Positions 24,644 to 33,010 are shown, counted from the first letter of the stretch. The stretch is 64,000 nt of DNA from Bradyrhizobium sp. 1(2017) (GCF_011602485.2 NZ_CP050022.2:5786001-5850000), one strand, 5' to 3'. Notes: a model not told the origin generated them from the letters alone. A program made the numbers and translations.

Positions 24644-25513
24644 CTAGAAATTGACCCCGAACACCAATCTGGCCTGATGGCGCTCGAAATTGACGAGGTC
24701 GAGATGGGCGGATGAACCGGCCGGCTGTCCCCAGGCCTGCATGCTCCAGCTCAAGGTCAGCCGCGAGCGCTCGGAAAGCTGGACATAGGCGGTGGGGCCG
24801 ACGAACAGGGCCTGGCCGGAAAACTCGCCGAGGCCGATGCCTTCGTATTGGCGAAAATAACGCATCTCCCCGCCGAGCAGCACATTGGGCCGTACGCGTA
24901 CCAGGCCGGCGAACGCTGCGCCGATCGTCGAGCTCTTCTCGGACAAGCCCGCCATCTCGAAGCGCGCCCATTCCGGCTGATAGATCAAATTGAGCGCCGC
25001 GATGGCGAAGTTCGGAACGAGCTCGCGGTCGAAGGCGAGCGTGAACTCGGTGCCGTACATCCGTCCCTTCGCCCCGCTGGTCTCGTCGATGCGGTTGCCG
25101 TGGAGCTCTGCGGCGACGGTCAGGCCGAATGGCGCCTGCTCGCGGTTGAGCAGGCGATAGCGCAGGTCGAGCGAGGCGCCCTGGAAGTTGACCTGGCGGC
25201 GGTCGTCGATGTCGGGGACGCCGGTGATGTCGTGCAGGCTGGCGGTCGCGCCGAGCTCGACGCGAAGATTCGGCAGCGGCACCACCTCGATCTCGACCTC
25301 GTGCTCGAGGGCGCGATACGTGCCGCCGCCCTTGCCGAAGCTCCCCGTCGTCTGGGTCTCAAACTCGCGCTCGCCGACATTGCCGATATCGGTACCGATC
25401 ATGAAGCCGAAGATGTGCTCGGTATCGAAGCCCTCCTCGGCACTGACACACGCCGGTGCGAGCGCGGCCATGCACGCAATCGCCACCCCGAATCTGCGAG
25501 CCCCGCCGCGCAT
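24644..25513 (-). CDS. Outer-membrane beta-barrel protein, unknown role
   Basis: A 289-residue protein with signal peptide (RRFGVAIACMAALAPACVSA) and a mature part of alternating strands (EVEIEVVPLPNLRVELGATASLHD, ASLDLRYRLLN, FGLTVAAELHGNRID..) that ends in a terminal Phe (RLVFGVNF). These are marks of a 10-14 strand outer-membrane barrel. It is downstream of pqqA on the same strand. It might serve as a pore for the PQQ/lanthanide system, but no substrate can be assigned. Confidence 0.7.
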   Translation of the reverse strand: MRGGARRFGVAIACMAALAPACVSAEEGFDTEHIFGFMIGTDIGNVGEREFETQTTGSFGKGGGTYRALEHEVEIEVVPLPNLRVELGATASLHDITGVPDIDDRRQVNFQGASLDLRYRLLNREQAPFGLTVAAELHGNRIDETSGAKGRMYGTEFTLAFDRELVPNFAIAALNLIYQPEWARFEMAGLSEKSSTIGAAFAGLVRVRPNVLLGGEMRYFRQYEGIGLGEFSGQALFVGPTAYVQLSERSRLTLSWSMQAWGQPAGSSAHLDLVNFERHQARLVFGVNF

Positions 25514-25658
25514 TCCCTGCCCCGAACGCGTGCGTCACCTGATGCGACGCTGACCAGGGATCAGCGTAACACACTGCCGCAGAACGCGATCCAGATTCTG
25601 ATGAGAGAGGATTGAAGCCGCCCACATGTAGCTTGCGCTGGCAGGCGATGGTCCGACA

Positions 25659-25700
25659 CTGCCACGGCTTCGGCGGCGTTTGCCGTCGAAGCCGCGGCAG
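25659..25700 (-). terminator. Hairpin directly after pqqA
   Basis: CTGCCACGGCTTCG and CGAAGCCGCGGCAG pair over 14 positions (one G-U pair on the transcript) with a 14-base loop, ten bases beyond the pqqA stop codon. In classical pqq operons a hairpin after pqqA lets the peptide be made in excess of PqqB-E. There is no T-tract here. Confidence 0.75.
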
Positions 25701-25710
25701 GTCGTCAGTC

Positions 25711-25791
25711 TTACTTGCGCGCAGCGCAGGCGTACATGTTGATTTCCATGCCGACCGGCACTTCCACGATCTTCGGAGCTTTCCAAGCCAT
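25711..25791 (-). CDS. pqqA: Coenzyme PQQ precursor peptide PqqA
   Basis: A 26-residue peptide whose core is KAPKIVEVPVGMEINMYA. The Glu16-x3-Tyr20 pair (in GMEINMY) supplies the two residues that PqqE cross-links to build pyrroloquinoline quinone. The start MAWKAPKI is typical, and GGGAGA lies six bases upstream. The peptide ends in Arg-Lys. No pqqB, C, D or E follows; the next gene downstream is an outer-membrane barrel. It is therefore an orphan pqqA that would need maturation enzymes encoded elsewhere. Confidence 0.95.
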   Translation of the reverse strand: MAWKAPKIVEVPVGMEINMYACAARK

Positions 25792-26015
25792 TCGGGGTCT
25801 CCCAAGGTATTGAGCGCGATATCGCGCGGGGCAAAACCTAGGGCTGTGCCCCCTGCAGTTCAAGCGCCGATTCGAATGCCGAACGCGTCTGTGTCGATTC
25901 TTCGCGGCCGCACTTCTCTCTCGGACAAGGCCAGTTCGCTCTTGGTCAAGCACGGAGCTGAACGACGCGACCTTGCCCGGCACACCACGTTCGAACCGGC
26001 ACGACTTGCGCCGCG

Positions 26016-26339
26016 TCAGCAGTCCTTGCCTGCCGTTTGCGTGTTGGGCTTGGCACCTCCCGCGCTATCCGCCGCGGTTGGCTGGCTCTGCATCTGCCGC
26101 TGGGCATCCTCCGACGAGGCAGCCGCGCCGCTGCTGGCGCGATTCATCGTGCTGGTCGGCGGATGCTGACCGGTTTCGCTCGATGAGCTCTGTGGCTGCG
26201 CCGAGCCAACGGTGACCGGACCAGAGCCGGCATCCTTGTCGGTGCTGGCGCTACCGGTGTTGCACGGGCCGGCGACGGCGACGCCCGCGCTCAACGTTAG
26301 AATCGTGCAGGCAGCAAGAACGGAACGTTTCGTGTTCAT
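26016..26339 (-). CDS. Small exported low-complexity protein beside lanM
   Basis: A 107-residue protein with signal peptide MNTKRSVLAACTILTLSAGVAVA and a mature part rich in Ser, Gln, Thr, Pro and Asp (TDKDAGSGPVTVGSAQPQ..), ending GKDC. Only two mature cysteines exist, at the extreme ends (GPCN and KDC), so they could join into a loop. GAGGAG precedes the ATG. It lies 114 bases downstream of lanM on the same strand. Probably disordered and periplasmic. Function unknown. Confidence 0.7.
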   Translation of the reverse strand: MNTKRSVLAACTILTLSAGVAVAGPCNTGSASTDKDAGSGPVTVGSAQPQSSSSETGQHPPTSTMNRASSGAAASSEDAQRQMQSQPTAADSAGGAKPNTQTAGKDC

Positions 26340-26419
26340 CTGCTTCTCCTCTTCTCCCGCCGCGCTGCCCCGGCGCCGAGCAGGACTCGCGAGGAGAACA
26401 GGCCGAGCAGCCCGATGTT

Positions 26420-26452
26420 CCTGTCGGAACCAGGTTCCTGGCAGCTGACAGG
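26420..26452 (-). terminator. Nested hairpin after lanM
   Basis: CCTGTC/GACAGG arms enclose a GGAACC-A-GGTTCC dyad immediately after the lanM stop codon. It may end or attenuate the lanM transcript before the downstream exported gene, or protect the lanM 3' end. No T-tract is present. Confidence 0.5.
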
Positions 26453-26453
26453 T

Positions 26454-26846
26454 TCAGCGCAGCAGCCGGACCAGCGCACGGCCCGCCCGCGCGTTCAGCT
26501 CTTTTGCATCGAGCGTCCCGTCCTTGTCCGGATTGGCCGCATTGAAGCGCTGCTCCACCACGGCCAGGTATTCGTCGAGCGTGAGGGTCCCGTCGCGATC
26601 AGGATCGGCGGCGGCTAGCTCCTTCGCCGACAACCGCCCGCGCAACTCGCGCGCATCGAGGGTGCCGTCGCGATCGGGGTCGAGCTTGGCGAACATTGCG
26701 CTGGCCGCCTTCTTCACCTCGGCAAGATCGAGCGTGCCGTCATTGTCGGTATCGAACATCTTGACGGCATTGCCGGATGCCGCGACGGCCGGACCGGACA
26801 AGAATCCAATGGTGAACGCAAGTGCAATCGAGCGACGTAACATCAT
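26454..26846 (-). CDS. lanM: Lanmodulin, lanthanide-binding EF-hand protein
   Basis: A 130-residue exported protein (signal peptide ending GPAVAAS) with four EF-hand loops at residues 32-43, 56-67, 81-92 and 105-116. Adjacent loops are separated by only 12-13 residues, the unusual spacing of lanmodulin. Loops 2-4 read DPDRDGTLD, DPDRDGTLT and NPDKDGTLD, with the position-2 proline characteristic of lanmodulin; loop 1 is DTDNDGTLD and lacks it. Loop 3 has Thr instead of Asp at position 9. Position-12 Glu is present in all four. AGGAGG stands before the ATG at 26846. It is divergent from a DYD-type PQQ dehydrogenase. Periplasmic lanthanide buffering or delivery is the expected role. Confidence 0.93.
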   Translation of the reverse strand: MMLRRSIALAFTIGFLSGPAVAASGNAVKMFDTDNDGTLDLAEVKKAASAMFAKLDPDRDGTLDARELRGRLSAKELAAADPDRDGTLTLDEYLAVVEQRFNAANPDKDGTLDAKELNARAGRALVRLLR

Positions 26847-27169
26847 CGAAACCTCCTGAGAAACGCGATACGAACGGGATCGAACCAACATAAGTCCACA
26901 AACGAGCTCCGGTTCAAGCCGGAAATTACAACCTGCGCGCGCTACAACTCGCGGAACCCTGCCGGCGCCAAACGAGCGTGCCTCGCGTCGCGGAATTTTT
27001 CCAGCGTCTGCGCACAAGTGCGAGCGCGTTGTAAGGTTTCCGTCAGGTGAGCGGCACCTGGCGTTCAACATATAAGCATCGCACTTACGACTTTCGTATT
27101 GACGGGTTTTGCATTCGGGCGGAGTGTTGCTCCCGCAGCGTCAAAAGGCGCGCATATTGGGAGGAACGG
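26847..27169. promoter_or_regulatory. Divergent promoter region of lanM and PQQ dehydrogenase
   Basis: This 323 bp gap holds no supported gene. TACAAC occurs at 26927-26932 and 26943-26948, 16 bases apart, and the inverted form GTTGTA at 27028-27033; two of the three copies lie next to GCGCG runs. They could be sites for a regulator shared by both genes. CCGG-ttcaag-CCGG lies near 26910. Promoter elements themselves could not be placed with confidence. Confidence 0.45.
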
Positions 27170-28834
27170 ATGAAACGCTTTGCGATGGCCGCGAGCCTCG
27201 TCATGCTTGCGTCGACTTGTGCAAGCGCGCAGACCACCGAGCAGCTGGTCAAGGGCGCGACCGATACATCGAACGTTCTCAACTACGGGATGGGCTACAA
27301 TCTTCAGCGCTTCTCGACGCTGAACCAGATCAACAAGGACACCGTCAAGAACCTCGTCCCGGTCTGGAACTACTCCTTCAATGACGATCGCAGCGAGGAG
27401 TCCCAACCCATAGTTTATCAGGGCGTGCTCTACGTGACCACGCACAATGCGACCATGGCGGTGGACGTCAAAACCGGCAAGCAGATCTGGAAGAGCAAGA
27501 TCGAATATCCCGCCGAGACGCCCCGAATCGTCTGCTGCGGCATCATCAATCGCGGTGTCGCGATCCACGAAGGCAAATTATTCCGTACGACGCTCGATGC
27601 CAACGTGATTGCGATCGACGCGAAAACCGGCAAGGAGCTATGGCGGCAGAAGGCGGCCGACATCAAGGAAGGCTATTCCATGACGGTGGCCCCGCTGGTC
27701 GCCGAGGGCGTGGTCATCACCGGCATCTCCGGCGCCGAGTTCGGCACCCGCGGCTTCATCGACGGCTGGGATCCGGCGACCGGCAAGCATCTGTGGCGCA
27801 CCCATTCGATCCCCTCGCCGGACGAGCCCGGCGGCGACACCTGGAAGGGCGACACCTGGAAGCTCGGCGGCGGCTCGACCTGGATCACCGGCTCGTATGA
27901 CCCCGAGCTGAACACGGTCTATTGGGGCATCGGTAACCCCGGCCCGTTCAACTCGGCGGTGCGTCCGGGCGACAATCTCTACACCTGCTCTGTGCTGGCG
28001 ATGGATCCCAAGACCGGCAAGATCAAGTGGCACTACCAGTTCTCGCCGAACAATCCGTTCGACTACGACGCGGTGGCCGAGATGGTGCTCGCCGATGTGA
28101 ACGTCGAGGGTAAGCCGACCAAGGCGCTGATGAATGCCAACCGCAACGGCTTCTTCTACGTGCTCGACCGCACCAACGGCAAGCTGCTCGCGGCCAACCC
28201 CTACGTGAAGGTCAACTGGGCGACCGGTATCGACATGAAGACGGGACGTCCGATCGAAACCGACGTGTCGAAGGATGCGCGCGAGGGCAAGAAGGTCGTC
28301 GTCTATCCGTCGATCCTCGGCGGCAAGAACTGGGAGCCGATGTCGTTCAACCCGCAAACCGGCCTTGCCTATGCCAACACGCTCGCCTTCGGCGGCAGGT
28401 ACAAGACCGAGCCCGTCACCTACAAGCAGGGTGAATGGTATCTCGGCATGGACCTGACCGACCTCTGGGAGTACGGCGACGGGCCGCGCGGTCATCTCAA
28501 GGCCATCGACCCCATGACCGGCAAATCGAAGTGGGAAGCGCCGAGCGACATTCCGCGCTTCTCGGGCGTGCTGTCGACGGCCGGAGGCGTCGTGTTCTCG
28601 GGCGCGCTAACCGGCGAGTTCGAGGCCTTCGACGCCGACACCGGCAAGAAGCTCTGGCAGTTCCAGACCGGCTCCGGCATCGAGGGACAGCCGGTCACCT
28701 GGCAGCAGGACGGCGTGCAGTACGTCGCCGTGACGAGCGGCTATGGCGGCGTCTACTCGCTGTTCTCCGGCGACGAGCGGTTGGCTCAGGTGCCACCCGG
28801 CGGTTCGCTGTGGGTCTTTGCGGTCAAGAAGTAA
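27170..28834 (+). CDS. Lanthanide-type PQQ-dependent alcohol dehydrogenase
   Basis: A 554-residue exported quinoprotein (signal peptide ending TCASA-QTT) with eight-bladed propeller W-motifs such as DAKTGKELWRQ and DPKTGKIKWHY. The vicinal disulfide Cys122-Cys123 (RIVCCG) is present. Predicted metal ligands are Glu190 (GAEFG), Asn256 (GIGNPG), catalytic Asp298 and the extra Asp300 (FDYDAV), the DYD signature of lanthanide-dependent enzymes. GGAGG lies before the ATG. It leads an operon with a cytochrome c and a XoxJ-like protein. It differs clearly from the XoxF at 34495 (about 50 residues shorter), so its substrate may be another alcohol or aldehyde. Confidence 0.93.
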   Translation: MKRFAMAASLVMLASTCASAQTTEQLVKGATDTSNVLNYGMGYNLQRFSTLNQINKDTVKNLVPVWNYSFNDDRSEESQPIVYQGVLYVTTHNATMAVDVKTGKQIWKSKIEYPAETPRIVCCGIINRGVAIHEGKLFRTTLDANVIAIDAKTGKELWRQKAADIKEGYSMTVAPLVAEGVVITGISGAEFGTRGFIDGWDPATGKHLWRTHSIPSPDEPGGDTWKGDTWKLGGGSTWITGSYDPELNTVYWGIGNPGPFNSAVRPGDNLYTCSVLAMDPKTGKIKWHYQFSPNNPFDYDAVAEMVLADVNVEGKPTKALMNANRNGFFYVLDRTNGKLLAANPYVKVNWATGIDMKTGRPIETDVSKDAREGKKVVVYPSILGGKNWEPMSFNPQTGLAYANTLAFGGRYKTEPVTYKQGEWYLGMDLTDLWEYGDGPRGHLKAIDPMTGKSKWEAPSDIPRFSGVLSTAGGVVFSGALTGEFEAFDADTGKKLWQFQTGSGIEGQPVTWQQDGVQYVAVTSGYGGVYSLFSGDERLAQVPPGGSLWVFAVKK

Positions 28835-28845
28835 CCACAGGCACG

Positions 28846-29202
28846 ATGCTGAAAGAAACATCTCACAAGACGGCGGCGATGCTCGCCGCCGTCGCGGTAC
28901 TGACGGTCGCGCTTGCGGCGACCGTTCGTGCCGCGGACGACGCCACCGGCAATTCCATGCAGGCGCAGATCGACCACGGAAAATCGACCTACGCCTCGAA
29001 ATGCTCGCACTGCCACGGCCCCAATCTGATGAACTCCGGCACCATCACGCCGGACCTGCGCGCCATCCCCGACGACAAGACGCGCTTCGTCACCACGGTG
29101 AAGAACGGCAAGAACAACAAGATGCCGCCCTGGGCGGACATCCTCAGCGACGACGAGATCGGGAATCTCTGGGCCTTCGTCTCCAGCCGGAGAAAGCCAT
29201 GA
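28846..29202 (+). CDS. Periplasmic c-type cytochrome, partner of the PQQ dehydrogenase
   Basis: A 118-residue exported cytochrome. The single haem site is Cys53-Ser-His-Cys56-His57, and Met93 in NKMPPWADIL is the likely axial ligand. The N-terminal 30 residues form a signal peptide. It starts 11 bases after the dehydrogenase stop codon and overlaps the next gene by four bases (ATGA), so the three are one operon. It should take electrons from the quinoprotein upstream. It is much shorter than the XoxG cytochrome at 36383. Confidence 0.92.
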   Translation: MLKETSHKTAAMLAAVAVLTVALAATVRAADDATGNSMQAQIDHGKSTYASKCSHCHGPNLMNSGTITPDLRAIPDDKTRFVTTVKNGKNNKMPPWADILSDDEIGNLWAFVSSRRKP

Positions 29203-30128
29203 GACGCTCGCTCGCCGCCTGGAGCGCTGCCGCGATCCTCATGGCAGCGCCTCTTGTCGCGCGCGCGGCCGAGGAACCGCTGAGGATCTGTCTCGACGAG
29301 GACCGGCCGCCGCTGTCAGTGCATCAAAAGGGCAAGGCGGCTGCAGGCTTCGACGTGCTGCTGGCGCAGGCGGTTGCCGAGCGCCTGCGGCGGCCGCTGA
29401 CGATCCAGTGGTTCGAGAGCAAGCTCGATGAAGATTCCAGCCCACAGCTCGAGGCCAATGCGCTGCTCTCGGACGGCCGCTGCGCGCTGGTCGGCGGTTA
29501 TGCGCTGACGACGGATTCTCTCGTCAAGCCCGGCATGAAGACGGCGCGGCTGCCCGATTTCGCCGGGGCCAAGCGCGAGGACCGGCGTCGCCGCGTCGAA
29601 CTCGGCGTACTCGCGCCGAGCCAGCCCTATGTTTACTCGCCGATGACGGTGGTGCTCGGGCCGAAGGCGAAGGGCCGCAAGATCGGCGACATCGGCGATC
29701 TCGCCGGACTGCGCCTCGTCATCGAAAGCGGCTCACTCGGCGATGCCATCCTGATGACCTTCGACAAAGGGCGCCTGATCGACAACATCACCCATCTCGT
29801 GCCCGGCCGCGACGACCTCTTCGGCGCGCTCCAGCGCGGCGACTATGACGCGACGCTGATCGACCTTGCGCGCCTCGATGCCCATCGCGCCGCCCAGCCT
29901 GATACGGCAATCACCGCGTCCGGCTATTACTATCCGATCGGCGCCAATCGCGGCTATGTCGGGCTTGCCAGCGATCCAGCACTGATCGAGGCCGTGAACA
30001 TGGCGCTGGGCCAGCTTGCCGCCGAAGGCAAGATCGCCGAACTCGGCAAGCAGGCCGGCCTCACCTATCTGCCGCCACGCGAGCCCGCCATCCTCGGCGA
30101 TGTCTGGATGAAGATCATTCAGCGGTGA
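29199..30128 (+). CDS. XoxJ-like periplasmic binding protein
   Basis: A 309-residue exported protein (MRRSLAAWSAAAILMAAPLVARA) of the solute-binding family 3 subgroup linked to PQQ dehydrogenases. It opens PLRICLDEDRPPLSVHQKGKAAAGFDVLLAQAVAERL and has the two-lobe layout of XoxJ/MxaJ. XoxJ proteins have a large hydrophobic cleft and are thought to activate the dehydrogenase. It completes a dehydrogenase-cytochrome-J operon, the arrangement usually seen as xoxF-xoxG-xoxJ. It is distinct in sequence from the relative at 17180. Confidence 0.87.
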   Translation: MRRSLAAWSAAAILMAAPLVARAAEEPLRICLDEDRPPLSVHQKGKAAAGFDVLLAQAVAERLRRPLTIQWFESKLDEDSSPQLEANALLSDGRCALVGGYALTTDSLVKPGMKTARLPDFAGAKREDRRRRVELGVLAPSQPYVYSPMTVVLGPKAKGRKIGDIGDLAGLRLVIESGSLGDAILMTFDKGRLIDNITHLVPGRDDLFGALQRGDYDATLIDLARLDAHRAAQPDTAITASGYYYPIGANRGYVGLASDPALIEAVNMALGQLAAEGKIAELGKQAGLTYLPPREPAILGDVWMKIIQR

Positions 30129-30133
30129 GATTT

Positions 30134-30173
30134 CGTCATTCCGGGGCGTCGGCAGGGCGACCCCGGAATGACG
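30134..30173. repeat. Perfect 13-base inverted repeat after the XoxJ-like gene
   Basis: CGTCATTCCGGGG and CCCCGGAATGACG pair perfectly with a 14-base loop, six bases after the stop codon at 30128. GTCATTCCGGGG is a frequent arm of dispersed palindromes in Bradyrhizobium as I recall. It probably ends or stabilises the operon transcript. Confidence 0.75.
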
Positions 30174-30230
30174 ATGCGGTTGGCGGCGGAACACAACGGC
30201 CTCGACTGGCCTAGCGGCGCCACGAACCGT

Positions 30231-31283
30231 ATGATGCCGGCGTTTCATTCGACCTTCGGTGCCATCTTGAACGCCCCGTTCGCCGCCGGCTTGCGCGACG
30301 TCCTCTCTCGCGAAATCAAGACCGGCGAGCTCCTGCGGGCGCTGATCGTCGTTGGCCCGCTTGTCGCCGCCTATTTCGCTTCACGCGAGACGGCGCTGCT
30401 CAATCTCGGACTGATCGCGGTCTCGCTGCTGATTCCCGCGCTCAGGCTGCAGCTGGCCCCGAAAGTGATCGCCTGGCATTACCTGGCCATTCTCGTCACC
30501 TTTGCCGTTCTCTTCCTCGCAACCCCCGTCAAGCCGCTATTCGTGGTGCTGACGGCATTTGCCGGCTTTCTTGCCGTGGCAGTGACGCGCTATGGCGAAC
30601 ATTTCCGCACGCTCGGCAATTGGGTGTTCATCCCCGCCGTTTATCTGGCCTGCGAGGTGCGCGAGGGCGTGAGCGCCGCGGAAGCATGGCGTCACGCCGG
30701 AATGATGCTCCTGTCGTCGCCGATCGCGCTGGCGCTGGTCTGCGCCATCCGGATTTCCGACCAGCGGCGATGCGGCGGTGGCGCTGCGGCATCGTTCGGC
30801 CTGTCCGCGGCCGAGTGGTTTGTGCCGGCAAGCGCGACCGCCATGGCGGTGTTCGCCGCGGCGGCGCTGGTCGAGATCTTCGATCTCGCTCAGGGGCAAT
30901 GGGTGATGTGGTCGGCGGCAAGCGTGATCGTCGGTGACCTTTCCGCGTCGACCGGCAAGCTGAAGCAGCGCGCGATCGGCGCGCTCGTCGGCGTGCCGCT
31001 CGGCTTCCTCGCCGGCATCGCGCTGCCGCAAAGCCGGGTCGGTTACGCGCTCGCAGTGCTCGCGGCCACGCTCACCCTGATCTCGTTCTCCCGCTACGTC
31101 GTCGGCTTTGGCTTGCGCTGCTTCTTCATTGCGCTCGCCGCCTCCTGTGCCGGCGGCGCCAGCGGCATCGCGGAGGAGCGTGTCGCCAACGTGCTGATCG
31201 GCGGCACCTTCGGCCTCGTTGCGGTGGCCCTGACCGAGATCGTCTGGCTGCGAATCATGCGGAAGGCGCGACCGCCCGGATGA
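30231..31283 (+). CDS. FUSC-type integral membrane protein
   Basis: A 350-residue membrane protein with about ten hydrophobic segments arranged as two repeated halves (LLRALIVVGPLVAAYFA.., later AIGALVGVPLGFLAGIALP, FFIALAASCAGGASG). The WVMWSAASVIVGDLSASTGKLKQRAIGALVG region is the conserved FUSC signature found in fusaric-acid-resistance-like and aromatic-acid efflux proteins. An ATG at 30168 lies inside the inverted repeat and is unlikely, so I take 30231. A role in export of small acids is plausible but untested. Confidence 0.75.
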   Translation: MMPAFHSTFGAILNAPFAAGLRDVLSREIKTGELLRALIVVGPLVAAYFASRETALLNLGLIAVSLLIPALRLQLAPKVIAWHYLAILVTFAVLFLATPVKPLFVVLTAFAGFLAVAVTRYGEHFRTLGNWVFIPAVYLACEVREGVSAAEAWRHAGMMLLSSPIALALVCAIRISDQRRCGGGAAASFGLSAAEWFVPASATAMAVFAAAALVEIFDLAQGQWVMWSAASVIVGDLSASTGKLKQRAIGALVGVPLGFLAGIALPQSRVGYALAVLAATLTLISFSRYVVGFGLRCFFIALAASCAGGASGIAEERVANVLIGGTFGLVAVALTEIVWLRIMRKARPPG

Positions 31284-31387
31284 GGCGAACACGACGCCGT
31301 CCGTCCAATGCGCCAATCTGTCTCGCCTGTCGACCATGGCAGAGACGGCTCGATGCAGTACCCTCGGCACGAACCGGGGAGGAAACC

Positions 31388-32377
31388 ATGTCTGCAAAGC
31401 TCGATCGCCGCCGCTTCGTCGCCGCCGGGACCAGCGCGCTCGCGATGCCTTTCGTCGCGCGCGGCGCCTCAGCGCAGGCTGCGTGGCCGTCGCGGCAGAT
31501 CCGCATGATTTGCAGCTATCCCGCCGGCGGACAGACCGACCTCTTGGCACGCGCCTATGGCGAATTCATCGCCAAGCAGGTCGGCAAGACCGTTGTTGTC
31601 GAGAACAAGCCCGGCGCCTCCGGCGCGATCGGCACGGCAGAAGTCGCCCGCGCCGAGCCCGACGGACACACCATGTTGTGCTCGATCTCGACCACCTACA
31701 TCATGAACCGCGTGGTCGTTAAGAATCCCGGCTACGACATGGACCGGGATCTGACCCTCGTCAGCGTCATTCCCGGCGCCGGCCTGTTGCTGGTGGCGAA
31801 CCCGAAAACCGGCGTCAAGACGCTGGAGGATTTCGTCGCCTTCGCGCGCAAGAGCGGCAAGGTGAACTTCGGCACCTACAGCGCGGGCTCGGCTCCCCAC
31901 ATGACGATCAGCGAGCTCAACAAGCAATACGGCCTTTCGATCGAGCCGGTCCATTACCGCGGCGAAGCCCCGATGTGGACAGGGATGCTGGAGGGCACCC
32001 TCGATGCCGCGATGGGCAGCTTTACTGCCGCACAATCCGTCCTGCAAAGCGATCGCGGCACCGTGTTCGCCGTGCATTCCAAGAAGGTCGGCGCGATTCC
32101 CAATGTCAAGACGCTCCCCGAGCAGGGCGCGACGTCGAAATTCTTCACCGTGAGCGGCTTCTCCGGCTGGGCGGTGCCGAAGGCGACGCCGCAGCCGATC
32201 GTCGACCGTCTTGCCGAGCTCTGCGTCGCAGCCAACAACGATGCGAAGGTCAAGGAAGTCCTCGCCACTTTCGTGCTCGAGCCTGCGATCGGTTTCAAGG
32301 AAACCAACGAGCTGTATCAGCGCGAGCTGCCGATCTGGATCGAGAGCGCAAAGTCGCTCGGTCTCGAGCCAGCCTGA
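31388..32377 (+). CDS. TctC-type periplasmic binding protein, orphan
   Basis: A 329-residue exported protein. The N-terminus LDRRRFVAAGTSALAMPFVARGASA carries twin arginines and looks Tat-like. The mature part (WPSRQIRMICSYPAGGQTDLLARAYGEFIAKQVGKTVVVENKPGASG) is the classic tripartite tricarboxylate binding fold, with the carboxylate-binding SYPAGGQTD loop. GAGGA precedes the ATG at 31388. No TctA or TctB membrane gene is nearby, a common state in Bradyrhizobium and Bordetella, where many such genes are orphans. The ligand is unknown. Confidence 0.88.
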   Translation: MSAKLDRRRFVAAGTSALAMPFVARGASAQAAWPSRQIRMICSYPAGGQTDLLARAYGEFIAKQVGKTVVVENKPGASGAIGTAEVARAEPDGHTMLCSISTTYIMNRVVVKNPGYDMDRDLTLVSVIPGAGLLLVANPKTGVKTLEDFVAFARKSGKVNFGTYSAGSAPHMTISELNKQYGLSIEPVHYRGEAPMWTGMLEGTLDAAMGSFTAAQSVLQSDRGTVFAVHSKKVGAIPNVKTLPEQGATSKFFTVSGFSGWAVPKATPQPIVDRLAELCVAANNDAKVKEVLATFVLEPAIGFKETNELYQRELPIWIESAKSLGLEPA

Positions 32378-32518
32378 CCTCGAGGCACGGCGCAACGCGC
32401 CGGTCTGCTTCGCGGCCCGGTGTCCGACCAAAGCCTAGTGTCGAACACGCATTTTCCCGCTATGATTGTGCGATCCCTGCCGGAGCTCCGGCCGGCGCGG
32501 ACGGGAAAGGCCGAGCGC

Positions 32519-32944
32519 ATGACACCAGATGCCGTCGCCGTCGCCGTGATGATCATCCTGCTCTTTCCGATGAGCTATTTCACGCTTGCCTCGCCCGCCT
32601 TTCTGCTGGTGCGGCTCGATATCCAACCCGTCGCCCAGCTGTTGCGCGGAATGTTCAACGCCCATTTTCTGGTGATGCGCGTCGCCGGCGTCATCGGGAC
32701 GGTGGCTTTGCTGCTCGAAGGTCGCCTGATGGCCGCGATGGGTGTCGGCTTGATCGCAGCCATGGCGATCTGGGGGCGCGCCTGGTTCATGCGGCGGATG
32801 GATGACCAGCTCAGCGCGAGGGACGCCGGCGATGCTGAAGCCCCGCGGCGACTGCGCCGGCTGCACTGGAGCGGAATGCTGGGAAACGCGGTGCTGCTCG
32901 TCGTTCTCGTGGCCAGCATTCCCTACATGGCCGCGTCGGCTTGA
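32519..32944 (+). CDS. Four-helix membrane protein, unknown
   Basis: A 141-residue protein starting MTPDAVAVAVMIILLFPMSYF with four predicted transmembrane helices (around residues 5-30, 45-65, 68-88 and 115-138) and a basic cytoplasmic loop (RRMDDQLSARDAGDAEAPRRLRRLH). GAAAGG stands before the ATG; a start at 32420 adds a non-hydrophobic leader. No family recognised and no clear link to neighbours. Confidence 0.6.
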   Translation: MTPDAVAVAVMIILLFPMSYFTLASPAFLLVRLDIQPVAQLLRGMFNAHFLVMRVAGVIGTVALLLEGRLMAAMGVGLIAAMAIWGRAWFMRRMDDQLSARDAGDAEAPRRLRRLHWSGMLGNAVLLVVLVASIPYMAASA

Positions 32945-33010
32945 GAGACATCGCGGCCGCCGGCACGTGACAAGGCCCCCCTGCCGGCGCCTCGGCCGCA
33001 GCGCGGCCGC

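Noticed and set aside
26847..27071. 75-residue upstream extension of lanM
   Set aside because: AGGAGG and the signal peptide place the start at 26846; the extension lies in the divergent promoter region.
30168..30230. Earlier ATG for the FUSC protein
   Set aside because: The ATG lies inside a perfect 13-base inverted repeat, so the downstream ATG is preferred.
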